DNA from: Triglochin maritima
Lineage: Eukaryota; Streptophyta; Magnoliopsida; Alismatales; Juncaginaceae
Length of the DNA: 64,000 nt
Direction of reading: 5' to 3'
NCBI GenBank assembly: GCA_963682175.1
Contig: OY821771.1
Location: 10,043,001 to 10,107,000, forward strand
In this document: positions 25,422-37,665 of the stretch, piece by piece
Position numbering within the stretch: position 1 is the first letter of the stretch
How the letters are laid out: each line of letters starts with the position of its first letter
Notes under the pieces: model-generated
The model's input: the letters and a program-made list of their open reading frames with translations, nothing else
Database searches by the model: none
Told to the model about the DNA's origin: nothing
Made by a program: the position numbers and the translations under genes

Positions 25422-27068
25422 GTGAGATGTAAAGATGAAAATTGTAGCTGGATGTTGTACGCTACACGGACCGGTTCGGGTGATGCATGGTCTATAAGAA
25501 AATGTTCGTATAAGCATATATGCAGGTCCACAGCTGCCCGATTTGATCATGCTCAGCTGACTGCAAAGATGATGGCTGATATCATCCGTGAAGATGTCGA
25601 AAATAATGTCTCTCTCCCGATTAAACATGTGTTTGGTCTGGTTGCTATTGCATACATGTTTGGAAGTTGGTCGGGTTCATATGCTTTGTTGCCTCAATTG
25701 TTAAATGCTATTCAACAATCAAATCCTAGAAGTAAAGTTGTAGTTCATTCTGACCCTTTACCATGCGCTGGTGTCCGTCAGTTTAAATGTGCAGCATGGG
25801 CTTTTGGTCCTTGTATTCAGGCATTCAAATATCTGCGTCCTGTTATCAGCATAGACGCCTCATTTCTTAAAGGTATATACGAAGGAAGGTTACTTGTTGT
25901 TGTTGGGTATGACGCTGAGAATCAACTACTGCCTCTTGCATTTGGGCTCGTTGAGAAGGAAAATATATCCAATTGGGGATGGTTTATGAGATGGTTGCGA
26001 CGAGAGGTGATTGGAGATAGGAAGATATGTGTCATATCTGATCGACATGCTGCAATTAAACACATTTTTAGGAATCCCGGTTATGGTTGGCACGAGGAAG
26101 GAAATGAAGCAGTTAACCGTTTATGCGCACAACATCTTGCCGAAAACTTGCTAAAAAATTGTAAGAATCAATATGCAGTTGACGCCTTCAAGGCAGCATG
26201 CAGACACAGTAATCCGTGGGATTTCAAAGTCAGTTTGGAGCAAGTTGAGTATTGGAGTAAAGATGCATTACAATACATAAAAGGGATAGGGAAAAAAGAT
26301 GAAACAAATGAGAATGAACCGGAGGTTCCTAGTAAGTGGTCGTTGTGTCACGACGTAGGCCAAAGATGGGGAATAATGACAAGCAATGTTGTAGAGTGTC
26401 TGAACAATGTTTTCAAAAAAGCTCGTGGTTTACCCATTTGTGCAATTGTAGAGGCGACATACTATAAACTGTTGGAGTGGTTCAACAACAGAAGACAACA
26501 TGCACATGTGTTGGCACAAAGAGGACACATCTTTTCCGAGAGGGTTACACAAATATTGGAAAAATCTGCAGCAGTTGCATGTCAACATGAGGTGAAAATA
26601 ACTGATTTCGATACAGGAGTATATGAGGTCATATCCAAACATGAAAGAGTGAGCAGAACTGGATCTAGGAGGGATCGTAGTTACAAGGTGATTCTACGTG
26701 ACGGCACCAGACCGAAGTGTAAGTGTCGGGGACTACAAAATACAGGTATCGCTTGCAGTCATGTTTTGGCAGTGTGTGCCGCACGTAACTACAATGTCAA
26801 TGAATATACACATTCGTACTACAGTGTCAACTCTCTAGTGCACACATGGGAGGGTCACTTCGATGTGTACGGGAAGGAAGAGGATTGACCTGAATATATG
26901 GGAGACAAAATAATACCTGATCGAACTCTCGTCAAGAAAGGAAGGAGAAGGTCAAAACGTTTACCGATGACGATGGATGTCATGGAAGGAAGGATAGGTC
27001 CGGGTCATTGTACAGGTTGTGGTTCGATTAATCACACAAGGGATTGTTGCAATGTAAGGGAAGGTTGA
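25422..27068 (+). pseudogene. MULE transposase, N-truncated, with one in-frame TGA
   Basis: The frame 25422-26888 encodes about 488 residues. It opens within the WRKY-like/FLYWCH-type N region (RVRCKDENCSWMLYATR), then carries the MULE DDE core: ISIDASF (first Asp), VISDRH (second Asp) and SNVVECLNN (Glu). The SWIM zinc finger has the CKC...CSH pattern near 26718-26770. A TGA at 26886-26888 interrupts the protein. The same frame continues with PEYMGDKIIPDRTL and a zinc knuckle (CTGCGSINHTRDC) to a stop at 27066-27068, so the TGA stands where a Trp codon is expected. The frame lacks an ATG (it opens with GTG after an upstream stop) and the N-terminal domain is missing. About 25 residues also seem lost after IKHVFGLV. 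Family membership is firm; activity is unlikely. Confidence 0.85.
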
Positions 27069-27210
27069 ATGTATAGTAATGTTTAATATATTGTAATGTT
27101 GAATGTATTGTAACGTTTAATGTATTGTAATGTTGAATGTGTTGTATTGTTGAATGTGTTGTATTGTTGAATGTGTTGTAATGTTTATAATGTTTATAAT
27201 GTCTTATTTA
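27068..27210. repeat. Short tandem repeat, unit about 17-18 bp
   Basis: Seven or so copies of 'aatgtattgtaatgttg' or close variants lie in the 3' region of the transposase gene, between the two convergent genes. Confidence 0.8.
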
Positions 27211-27297
27211 TAAGTCAAACCATATCAATTAAGATGACAAAACAAAATCATAAGATCTTAAAGTACAACCGTGAGTACAACTCAATTACAATATGAA

Positions 27298-29538
27298 CTA
27301 CTGCGTGGGAGTGAAAATCTTTGTCTTCATCTTGCGTCGGCACCCTCGACCGACTGGAGTCACAACATGCACTGATTCTTCATCATCAGAGAAAACGTAT
27401 GGAACCAACTCAGAATAGGGTTGAGTCTCAACAGGTGAATGAGACTCAACAGGTCGAAAAGGTGACTGATTTTGAACAGGCAAATGAGGTGACTGAGTCT
27501 CGTAAACTATAGAAGGTACATGATTTAATTCACAAGTGTACCCTTGGTCAGTTAATGGGCTGAATATACCATCGAACAAAGTCTCGAAGTCTGTTTGCGG
27601 CAACTGAGGGGTATCATAATTAGTACCGGGTGTCTGATAAGTTGGATAATCTTCAGGAATCTGGGAAAGCCCAAACTGCGTTGGCTGCGATGGTCCTGCT
27701 CCAATGTCACCATATGTTTGAGAAGATCCAAACTGGGTTGGCTGCGATGGTCCTGCGCCGATGTCATCGTATGTATATGAACCTCTAAACTGCGATGAAT
27801 CTGGGACAAAATCATCGTATGATGCATTCGATAGCCTAAAACTATATGTTGTTTGGTCTGCAACTCTAGGTACAGGACAGTCATCACGAATCTCATTATT
27901 ACCATCATCATCTTCAGGAATCGACTCCACATCTGCAGGTAATCCAGCATCGCACAATACTCTTTCAAATTCGTGCACCTGATCGCAATCGACAGCATCG
28001 AGTTGGTGACTCTTCAGCAACATTTTACACAGTCCCTTAGTTCCACGTTTGTACAGCTGCTTGATAACAAATTTAGCCCGTTGAATACCACGTAAGCCCT
28101 GCAATTGTAGTTTGAAAATTAGATAGTAAACACAACAAACAATAATCGTCAAAGTCGTTCAGAAAACGTACCATACGTCGAATACGTGGTCCACCAGGAA
28201 CGTAACCTAAGTCTTCGATAGAATCACGTGGGGGTGGCAACGGCCTTTCCAAACCGAACTCTATTTGGCCTCGTATGTAGACTGTGTACATACCATTATG
28301 CTGAAACCACTGACGATACCGTCGATTTTTTCTCGGATCATATGGTCGACCCTCATGAAGAATATGCGGTCTGTCCCACATTCGTATGTAAATTTCATGC
28401 TTCGCTGACCAATCATCTCTCTGTCGAGCCGCCTGTACTATCTTATCAAGTCTTTTGAGTTCTATCCACGGATGAGGTTCTGGCGGTGGCGTCGTCTGAT
28501 AAAATCCAAATTGTCTCATAGTTCTTTCTGGATAATGCCATGAAATCATCCAGAAATGAATCAAAGGCACTCTCGCAAGCCAATATGCAGCATCAGTAGT
28601 AAATACCAGGCCAGGAAGCAACATCATACTTTCATAATACGGCTGCCAGTTTACATGCTCATCCAACATACATTCAAATTCATTTCTGTAATGTGTAAGA
28701 CAATTATGTGCGGCACTAACCTCATAAGTGTGTGGGTATTGCCACTTAATAGCAAATGGTGGTCGCGATTCTAGGTCGTCTCCACCTAAACACTCAGCAT
28801 GACCCACGTGTCTCGGCCGGGCTACGGGAAACCGAGTCCAAGACCAGTGTTGAAGAAGTAACAATGCACCACCAATGTTCCTTTTTCCAGTTTGACATGA
28901 AATAGACAAGTTGCGATATAAACATGAAAGCACGGCCGCACCCCAATTGTATACTATCGGCTTGTCCAACACCTGCAAAAACCTCAAATACATAACTGGA
29001 ACACCTGTCCCAGAGCTATCAGGGAAAACCATGGATCCAAACAAATCTAAAATGAAAGCCCGTGTATATTGTGCCACTTCTTCATCTGTGGGAAATTCTG
29101 GCAGATTCCCGTAATTTACCCGCAACCATTGCAAACTGATGCTAAATCCGGACTCTTTGAACATTTGTGGGTCATCTCCTCCTACCGTTCTTTTACCTTT
29201 TTTCATAATCTCGGCGTTTATATCAATCCCAAAGGAATTTCCAATTAACTCACGACTGTCTCGATCACTGTGCCCGATTATTGGAATACCACTGATAGGT
29301 AGACCCCACAAACAGCTAGCATCCTGCAATGTTAATCCAACCTCCCCAACCGGTAAGTGGAAAGTGTGAGTCTCAGGACGCCAACGCTCTACAAGTGCAG
29401 TAATCAATCTATTGTCTGTCCTTGTATGTTTTTTGTTTGAGCAAGTTGATATAATCCCAAATTTTTGAGTGCTTGACTAAAATAATCGTGGAAAGGAATT
29501 ACTGGACGATGTGCACGACATTCCAAAACAGCCTCCGG
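27298..29538 (-). pseudogene. Plant mobile domain (PMD, MAIN-like) gene, probably frameshifted
   Basis: The main exon (about 29410-28172) encodes a typical PMD: LITALVERWRPETHTFHLP, VGEVGLTLQDASCLWGLPI and later LARVPLIHFWMISWHYPERT. The donor ATG|GTACGT at 28171 joins in phase to an exon 28098-27298 encoding LRGIQRAKFVIKQL, then a low-complexity tail with two 18-residue repeats (DIGAGPSQPTQFG) and a basic C-terminus. Upstream, 29538-29420 encodes PEAVLECRAHRPVIPFHD, which fits the PMD N-terminus but lies in another frame, so a single-base shift near 29420 is likely. A further exon near 29640-29780 is possible. PMD proteins (MAIN, MAIL1) act in silencing and genome stability when domesticated. 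This copy is inside a MULE and may instead serve the element. I cannot tell whether the frameshift is real or a sequencing error. Confidence 0.75.
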
Positions 29539-30439
29539 CTATAATATATTCAAATATATTGTGAAAAATACATCAATTAAAAAAATGTAATTTAAATATT
29601 TAGAAAATTAACATAATATGAATTATTTTGGTACTTACATTTGTGCAAATATCATTGACTCTGAAAATGCAATTTGGTATTCCGAGAAGTGGGGAAATAG
29701 ACTCTCTATCCACTGCATCATTATACTCACGTTCGTTTTGTACAGAGCAACTTTACTTAAATGACTCATTTTGTCAAAACAACTGTTCATGAAAATAAAA
29801 ACAGAATTAATTATAATAATTAAAAAATAATTTACTCGTACATTTCATGACAAATTGCATGTCATAGATAAAATGAAAGCTATAACAATTTAACACATAA
29901 ATACAACTAATATTAAAATTTTAATTTAACAGAAAATAATAAATAACTATTCCAAATACTTATATTATATAATAAATTTCGTAAATGTACGTTATACAAA
30001 TTTTAAATGTATATACATTTAATTTAATTATAAACAGATACATAAATACAACTAATATTTAAAATTAAATATAATAGAAAATAACAAAACAATTCCAAAT
30101 AATTTTAATTTAACAAAGAAATTAAATCTTAATTTAAAATATTCTTAAGTAAAAAAATTGTGTAAAATTTACCTGAGTCCAAGATAAGCTGGGAAATAAG
30201 AGTTGTGCGAGCTCCGAATGGAAGAAAAACTAGAAGAGAAGTGTCGTGCGAACCCGAGAAGATAATAAAAATTACTTGAGATTAACTGATTTTAACTGAA
30301 AACATAATCTGACTCAAAAATTAACTGATTTTAACTCAACACTTAAACTGAAAACTCAAAAACTTAAAAACTGAAATCTAAAAAATTTTAAAAAAAAAAC
30401 GAGTCGGATCGCGCTTTTATAGCGCGATCCGTCGCACGG
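29539..30439. other. AT-rich subterminal region of the MULE
   Basis: Very AT-rich sequence upstream of the PMD gene. An earlier PMD exon may lie at about 29640-29780 (a frame with ESISPLLGIPNCIFRV and a GTAAGT donor). Otherwise I see no gene. Confidence 0.35.
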
Positions 30440-30585
30440 ATCGCGGTTTCGACCCGCGATCCGTGGTCGCGCGGATCGCGGGTTCGACCCGCGATCGTCG
30501 TAGATTTTTTTTTTTTGATTAGTTTTCGAATTTTTTTAAAATGATTATTATTTAAAAAAATTACGGAATGAAAATATTGTTTTCA
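30395..30585 (-). repeat. Right terminal inverted repeat with hairpin-forming GC block
   Basis: Contains GGATCGCG-type blocks in both orientations (30400-30500), including GATCGCGGGTT next to its inverse, followed outward by the AT-rich part that matches the left end. It is longer and more repeated than the left copy. Confidence 0.7.
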
Positions 30586-30709
30586 AAAGTTGAAAATGGT
30601 AAAGTACCTTGTTCTACTTATCATCATTTTTATTTTTAAGAAATCATGCATATCTATAAAAAAAAAATCAAACTCAAAGTTCACATAACAGGACAATTTT
30701 TTTGTGAAT

Positions 30710-31370
30710 TTGCTAATATATTAATTTCTATCTTTTTTTTTTGTTTTCTACATTGTGAGGGTTTGTTGATTTTTGAAGATAAACCTTTTCAATTACAAAT
30801 TAAACATTTCAATAAAACTACAGAAAAGTAGTACTTTAATTAAAGATAAAAAGATATGGAATTCAATATTGTGACCTAAAAATTTCCAAAAAAAATACAT
30901 CTTATGTGTTAAATTAAATTATTTTTCTTAAATTGGATGTCTTTAAAAATTGATAACAAATTCAAATCCTTAGAACCCAACTAACAAGGCACGCATTTTG
31001 AAAAAGAAAAATTCTAACAAAAAATAGCACATTCTTCTTCAACACAAAACAAATTGAAAAATTGTAGAAAATTTCCAACACAAATTTTATAAAATGTTCC
31101 TACAATTTTTTTTTTTTAAATATTTCAAATTAAGACGTACATCCAATTCAGAAATATTCATTTAAGTTTTATGCAAGAGATGAGTTTTTTTTAATATTTT
31201 GATCACGAAATCGGATTCCACATTTTTTTATCTTTAATTCAAGTATCAATTTCCTATAACTTTGTTGAAATGCTTAACTTGTAATTTAAAAGGTTACTTT
31301 AAAAAATCAACAAAACCTTACGATGTTGTATGTGAATCGATAACAAAAAAAAGAGGAACGTTAATATGTT
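30710..31370. repeat. Imperfect long inverted repeat (foldback MITE-like)
   Basis: The stretch 30757-30890 ('gggtttgttgatttttgaa' through 'ttaaagataaaaagatatgg') is matched inverted at 31190-31325. Weaker matches extend outward to about 30710 and 31370 and inward past 'aattggatgt'. No coding capacity is seen. AT-rich throughout. Confidence 0.6.
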
Positions 31371-32400
31371 ACCAAAAAGGACACAATTGATGAAAGAAAT
31401 CGTATCTTCAATATTAGGCTTTATTCACTATATCTTGTTCACATGTGCACTGATACGGATTTAGAAGAAAAGAATCAATAATATAAATTTGGTGAATTGT
31501 CTTTTAAGCTTTGGGGAATTCAACTTTTTAACCACGGGTGGAACCAGGGGGGTTGGAACCAGGGGGAGGGGGCAGTCGCCCTATTGAAAATTTGAATTTT
31601 TTAAGGGAGTACTAATATATAATATATTTTTAAATGTATAACAAAATATCATAGAAGTAGTCGTTCCCCCATAAATGTTAATATTATTTGTAGTACAATA
31701 ATGTACAATATTTTCCAAAAAGAAATAACGAAAATTTCATGGATGTTTGATTATAATAAGGGACCAGTAAAATACTATCTATTACTTCATTCTTATTCTT
31801 CTTAATATTTTCAACTTTGATGAAATCTATCTTAGGTTCAGTATAAGAACTTTCCAAGTGTGCCCCCTCCCTCCCTCTCTTAATTTTGAAAATTTTAAGG
31901 AATTTTCTCCAAACAATTTCTTATTTTTCCTAATGTTTCAAAGTCTCATTAGTCTTTTGATTTATGTTTACGTTAGATCTCATGACACGAATTTTAGCAA
32001 TTACACATGTATTATCTCAAACCATGCAGTAAAAGGACCACATTGTCAATTTAATGAGTTTCACGAAACAACCAAAAGAACGATTAAACAATGCGTATAT
32101 TAGACATAAAGACTGGGATGACCTACATTTGATGACAAAGTAAATAAGGAGTGCACTCATTTTGTGTGTAGTATGAAATTGTGATTCCTCTTATGATGAA
32201 AGATGAACAATTTATATTTGATTACCAACCACGTCGAAGAGTTCAAAAAATCACAAATTTTCATTATTATTGTGCTTAGTTGTTTTACTTTGTCATAGAA
32301 ATAGGACTTCGGGAACTAAACAATCATTTCAATTAAAAAAATACAAAATTATTCATTTGCATGTTGTGTTTAGATCCAAGTAATATTTCCTTCCTTTCAT

Positions 32401-32810
32401 ATAGACAAACTATTTTGTTTAGTTGAATATTATCCTAATGAGTTTACCTATATAAATCGTATCAGACTTTTGGTTGAGCTTACAATATATATCTTTAACA
32501 TGCATAGCTCTAATGAATATGTAACTTGGGAAAGAATTGGTGTTTTGACAGATAAAATGGTTGAGAAGAAAAAACAAATTATATACCATCTAGTTTACTT
32601 ACCACTGATATTGGCTTTAACACTTCGCTTTGCAATGACAATCGTTGAAAGATCATTTCCGACAATGAATATATTAAAAACCGTTTGGGTAATCAAAAGG
32701 AGGATCAATCGGTTGACAGATAATTTTGTCTTATGTTGAAAAAGATGTACTTGGTAAATTTAGTGATGAAGCAATCATATATCATTTTCAAAAGGAAAAT
32801 GATTTATGAA
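32401..32810 (+). pseudogene. hAT transposase C-terminal (dimerisation) remnant
   Basis: The plus frame reads LVEYYPNEF, then LTDKMVEKKKQIIYHLVYLP and LALTLRFAMTIVERSFPTMN. This matches the hAT dimerisation region, in which a hydrophobic stretch leads to the (T/S)xERxFSxM motif. The frame stops at 32739, and the continuation carries several stops. The earlier RNase H-like part is not recognisable in the preceding kilobase. It is clearly non-functional. Confidence 0.7.
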
Positions 32811-33002
32811 CTCCTTTTAACACGTCCCTTATGACGCTCCTGGTGTGGAGGGTCATGATTCCTTCACGTTGCATGCACGTGGAATCTTTTATCTATTATT
32901 TAATTTGTTTCCAAATTTGATATCGTGATAATCTAAATGTCTGTTAGTTTTCAAATGCACAATCATTGATATTCAAATATGCATAGATGTGTGTCAAACA
33001 CC

Positions 33003-33107
33003 GGACTGGTGTGTCCCAACACATGACTGGTGTGTCTCAACGCGGGACTAATGTGTGTACCGTGCGGGACTGGTGTGTCCCAATGGGACTGCTGTGGGTC
33101 CAACGTG
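33003..33107. repeat. Tandem repeat of about 21 bp, five copies
   Basis: Variants of 'gactggtgtgtcccaacac' follow one another five times within the hAT element remnant. Confidence 0.75.
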
Positions 33108-33344
33108 GAAAAGATGTAGGTTTTTTTTTGCATTTAAACATCTACCAACGAGGAAATGAATCATGTTACTTTATCGGAAACCGTATTTTTAAACAATAAA
33201 ATATAAAACACAAATGATGACATTGATGGTGATGTATACCGAATATGTGTATCCAGAGTTCAAGACTTTTCAAAATATGAAAACCAGTTGGGTTTAATTA
33301 CCCCTCCTAAACGAAATTCATGGTTCCGCCATTGATTACCACTA

Positions 33345-34115
33345 CGGAGTTCATTAAGAACTCGACAATGTCAATGCTAAGTTCAAACTCCCTGTCACGA
33401 CGCAAGAGCAAGTGACAAGAACTCGGGAATGTCATTGCCGTGTTAATTAAATAGAAATCAGCAAAGCCAACGTTGACTTATATTCAATGAACTTGGTGAT
33501 GACATTGTCGAGTTCGTTTTTTAGACTTATTTTACAATAAATTTTATATTTACAATTTAAATATATAGGGAACTTAAAATAAGTATTTTTTTACACACAA
33601 ACACAAAACCCATTAATATTTCACAACTAAAAATGAAGATATACGATATAAATCTAAGTAATGAAAATTCAAAATAAGAGCTTATTTGAATTGCAATACA
33701 GAACAACAATGTCACGGTTCGTATCTAGAAAAACATAATTTTTTCGCACGGGTTTACAAAGTCTTAACAAATATTTCAAAGTTTGTTTTAAGTTTATAAT
33801 ATACAATCGTTATTTGACTAGAACTCGATGTCTCAAATTTCTATTTTGGGAAAGATAATATTTTCAAAAATATCAATTTTACTATTGAATTGTAAATATA
33901 AAATTTAAACAAAACAAGCCTAAAAACCAAAACTCGACAATGTCATCGTCGAGTTCTATTCAATGAATTCGGCGATGGCATTGCGGAATTCTAGTCACTT
34001 CTCTTGCACTCTAAAGGAAAGTTTCTAATGAATTCGGCATTGACATTGTTGAGTTCTTAGTGAACTTGGTAATAACATTGTCGAGTTTTCTGAATTCGAA
34101 AGATAAAAATATGCT
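33345..34115. repeat. Inverted-repeat element with GAACTCGACAATGTCA motifs
   Basis: The left part (33352-33530) and right part (33930-34095) are imperfect inverted copies, each with two or more variants of 'gaactcgacaatgtcat' and of 'caagagcaagtgac'. The AT-rich centre has no coding frame. A non-autonomous element is likely, family unknown. Confidence 0.6.
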
Positions 34116-34246
34116 TCTATCACGTGTTGCAACGTGGTGGAAAAATGCTTCTGATTTTACGAAGACTTAGTATGTTAATTTTATATATAATAAATCTATT
34201 TCAAAAAATGCCTATAAAATCTTTGGCACAGCTTTCAGGGTGGATT

Positions 34247-34264
34247 AGGGGGCACGTGCCCCCT
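34247..34264. repeat. Perfect 18-bp palindrome
   Basis: AGGGGGCACGTGCCCCCT is its own inverse complement. It follows 'cagggtggatt', so it may be the end of another hAT element whose other end I did not find. Confidence 0.6.
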
Positions 34265-34787
34265 GATTAGTTTTTTTTTTAATTACTACAAATGTTAAAA
34301 AAATGTTTTGAAAATTATTTTAAATCAATATTCGATATATTTTTTCTGAAAATATATTATTATTTGTTTATATTTTTAATATTTTTTATTTTATTTTTAT
34401 CTTTTTACGTAGAATTGATCCCAAATGACTTTGAGGGGAGAGAAAACCGGACGCCCAGAATTAAGTGGGCGCCGTTAAAATACCCTTCAGGGGCACAAAT
34501 GTTGGATCCCGGATGAGCACAATAATAGCAATTTCTTAAGAGGACGACGATATGACACCACACAGACTTCCAGACTTCCATTGGTAAAGAATTAGCTGAC
34601 CCTAAAATTAACACACACAAAAATTGATGGCCATGATAGCCTTTCCGTACCTCCACAAATCACCTGGTACGGGAATTAAGGAAAACGATTGGCTAACAGA
34701 AAAAACAAAATACAAAATTTAAGGAAAAATAGTCTTCAAAATTTCCTATATATTTCTAGCGTTGTAGTGTTAATGACAATAATAAAA

Positions 34788-37483
34788 ATGGCAGCTCCTT
34801 CAATGATCTCTATATTTCTGTTTTTGATTGTCTTAGCCACTGTACCCGTTGCACTTTCGCAAACCTACAACGTTCTGGATTACGGTGCCAAGGGCGATGG
34901 CAAAACGGATTGCACTAAGGTATCATTAGCTTATTTTATTGTCAATTATGATGTCATTTTTGCAGCTAAGTCTTATTGGCTCGCTCGAAACTCGGCCGAC
35001 TTTATTCTGCCCACGACTAACTAACCTATTAATAAGCCCAATGAGCATGAAATCGTGTTTGAAATGCGCAATTTTTGTTAGCCAAATATACTTAAATCTT
35101 TTTTATATAGAAAAACTCGTGCAAATTCCCTAAGAAAAGAAAATGGCAGTAAACAAGTAAACCATGTGGAGTACAAATGTTGGTGGAACACTTTTGCGAA
35201 TTATTTATTTTTGTAGAATATTAAAAATAAAATTCCTAGATAGCCACCCAAAAAACATAATAAATACCATGAATGACAATTTTAGTAAAAAAATATTATA
35301 AATAAATAACATACTAAAAATCACCCAAGAAAATATTGAGAATTTGACATTCCACAACTTTATCAGTGTGAAGTTAGTATCTAAGTTTTTTTTTTTGAAT
35401 TGTCACTTTCATAGTCAAAACCAGAGTTGTATGCTTGAATATGGACCAGATCGGAACCTGATCCAATCCTGAGTTTTTTCGGTTTTAAAACTTCTAAAAC
35501 AAGAACTAACAATTACAAACGGATACCCAACTCCAATTTAATCAAATTGGTTTTCATTAGGTTATGTTTCGGTTCAACTCGGCCAGATGTGGTAACGTGC
35601 TCTGATAACCTTAGTTACACATTGCTTACCAAATTTTCATATTGTAGGCATTCCTATCTGCATGGGAGGAGGCATGCGCATTCGACGGAATGGGAACTAT
35701 GGTCATTCCAGCAGGGAATTTCTTTACTGGCGCGTTGATTTTTAAGGGTCCCTGCAACGGAACCACGGTGTTCCAAATGACAGGGACAATGCTCGCTACA
35801 ACCAATCTCAATGCCTACCCGGCCGATGGTTGGGTTGCATTCCAATACTTGAGCAACCTGAAGGTCACAGGAAAAGGTGTATTCGACGGCCAAGGAGCGG
35901 CGTCATGGCCACACAACCAGTGCCCCAAAAACTTCAAGTGCAAAGTCCAACCTACGGTAAGTACTAGTTAAGTGGAACGCAAAACTGAAGTGCAAATATA
36001 TAGATAATAGACAACTTAGATACAACAATTAAATTACAACCTTAGGTGCCAGTAAAGTAGAATGCAGAATAAGTGCTATAGATTACTAGACATACTAAAA
36101 ACAGCATTTCAAATTACAACCTTAAGGTTAAAGCATAAGAGACATAAGAGGTAAACGTTAGAACAGTTCCTATGAGTTAATCGGTTGGAAAGCAATGAAT
36201 CATGCCGGAAAATTTATAACAATAAGGTAGTACTCAGGAATGAATTGACAATAGTTGATCCTTGAAAACCAAGATCAATTAATATCAGTTTTCAAAAGCA
36301 TCGGTGAAACTTTAAGTGAACTTCTGTAACCTATTCTGAAAGATTTTTAATTTCTGCAATCAATATGTTTTTGCTAACGATTCCACAAGTAGATGTTACC
36401 AGGAGTACATAGATCGAAGAACTCTAGAAAAAGCTCAACGCCTCAGCAAACCTTACCACCACAAGGCAGTTAAAATACCGTCACTGTTCTATAAAATGAT
36501 AAATCATTTTGTGAATCTAATACAAATAAAAATGCAAAAATTTCTCTAAGATAGTCAGCAAGCTTTTTTTTTCTGGGAAAACCAACATAATAATTTTGTG
36601 CTATATCAATCAAATAAAAACACTGACCTGGAATGGCTTGCTGTTTCCAACCGACAGTCCATAAAATTCAGCTACTTGAACGACTCCACCATTGAAGGCA
36701 TATCATCGTTGAATAGCAAAATGTTCCACATCTTGGTCTACAAGAGCAACAACGTGAAGCTACAACATATCAAAATCACCGCACCAGATGAGAGCCCCAA
36801 CACCGATGGCATTCACATTGGAGAATCAAGCAACATACTCATCCATGATGCAACAATCGGTACAGGAGACGACTGTGTCTCTATAGGTCCAGGTACCGTT
36901 GGTCTGGAAGTTTCCAAGGTCACCTGTGGCCCGGGTCATGGTATTAGCATTGGTAGCCTTGGCAGGTATGACACAGAGACAGACGTTGAGGACATATACA
37001 TACATGACTGCACCATCGCAGGCACATTGTGTGGTGTCAGAATCAAGACATGGGAAGAGTCAAAACCTCTCAACGCACGAAACATCACCTATGATAATAT
37101 AATAATGAACAATGTTTCCAACCCCATTATTATTGATCAAGAATACTGCCCAATGGGGAACTGCGATGGAAAGGTAAGTTATTTGAATTCAGGTTACAAT
37201 AAAGAAACAATTCGTGGAAAATAGAATCTTACTGATACTCTGATTGCAGGCTCCATCTCTTGTCAAGATCACCGATGTGAAGTTCAAAAACATCAGGGGA
37301 ACATCTTTCACGAGCGATGCAGTTACTCTCAGATGCAGCAAGGCAGTTCCATGCACAGGAGTTGATTTGAGCAACATCAATCTTAAGTACGTTGGACTAA
37401 ATGCAACAGCAGAAGCTGTTACTAATTGTGTTAACGCCCATGGGGTCAGCAGTGGACCGGTATTCCCCACAAGCTGTCTCTGA
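34788..37483 (+). CDS. Polygalacturonase, GH28 family, exo type (396 aa, 4 exons)
   Basis: Exons 34788-34919, 35648-35956, 36658-37173 and 37250-37483, all GT-AG, give 396 residues. The N-terminus MAAPSMISIFLFLIVLATVP is a signal peptide ending near ALSQ, followed by YNVLDYGAKGDGKTDCTK, so the enzyme is secreted to the cell wall. GH28 motifs are all present: NTDGI (about 195-199), GTGDDC (215-220), GPGHGISIG (238-246, catalytic His) and RIK (275-277). The Asp residues of NTD and DD are the catalytic acids that hydrolyse alpha-1,4-galacturonan in pectin. The sequence is closest to the exopolygalacturonase clade well known from pollen, by overall resemblance. An upstream in-frame ATG at 34773 would add five residues; I chose 34788 because it begins a clean signal peptide. 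It converges with NRPA1. Confidence 0.92.
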
Positions 37484-37659
37484 ATCAGATCAATCTGAGA
37501 ATCCTGCAACATCACAGGCATCCAGAAAGAGTCAATGGGAATTAGTTTTTTTTTGGGTAATGGAATGTTTACCATGTGCTGTGCACTCAAAATTAAAAAT
37601 AAAGTGTAACACTAGACGAAAGGAAAATCAAGGCATATGTGCTTCTTTTGGAGAAAATT

Positions 37660-37665
37660 AATAAA
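37660..37665 (+). terminator. AATAAA polyadenylation signal of the polygalacturonase gene
   Basis: A canonical AATAAA lies 177 bp after the stop codon and 166 bp before the NRPA1 stop codon on the other strand. Confidence 0.5.

Larger units (their letters stand above)
25025..30585. mobile_element. Mutator-like element with transposase and PMD gene
   Basis: Terminal inverted repeats lie at about 25025-25140 and 30440-30585. They share 'ttttttaaataataat', 'tcgaaaactaatcaaaaa' and 'aaaatctacg', followed inward by GATCGCGG-type GC-rich repeats. Between them are a plus-strand MULE transposase (25422-27068, damaged) and a minus-strand PMD gene (27298-29538), convergent with about 230 bp between them. 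PMD genes are known from the plant literature to ride on Mutator-type and Gypsy-type elements. I could not fix the exact ends or a target duplication. Confidence 0.75.
31538..33335 (+). mobile_element. hAT-type element, degraded
   Basis: The left end 'cacgggtggaaccaggg' and the inverse of the right end 'catggttccgccattg' are similar, and both resemble the CAGGGGCGGA-type ends of plant hAT elements with TTF/BED transposases. The interior contains the C-terminal dimerisation segment of such a transposase (32401-32810). No target duplication was resolved. Confidence 0.5.

Noticed and set aside
27321..29369. Several plus-strand frames over the PMD gene
   Set aside because: They are antisense shadows of the minus-strand PMD exons, which have clear domain motifs.
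34689..34787. Upstream extension of the polygalacturonase frame
   Set aside because: It would put a polar segment before a clear signal peptide; the ATG at 34788 gives the usual GH28 N-terminus.
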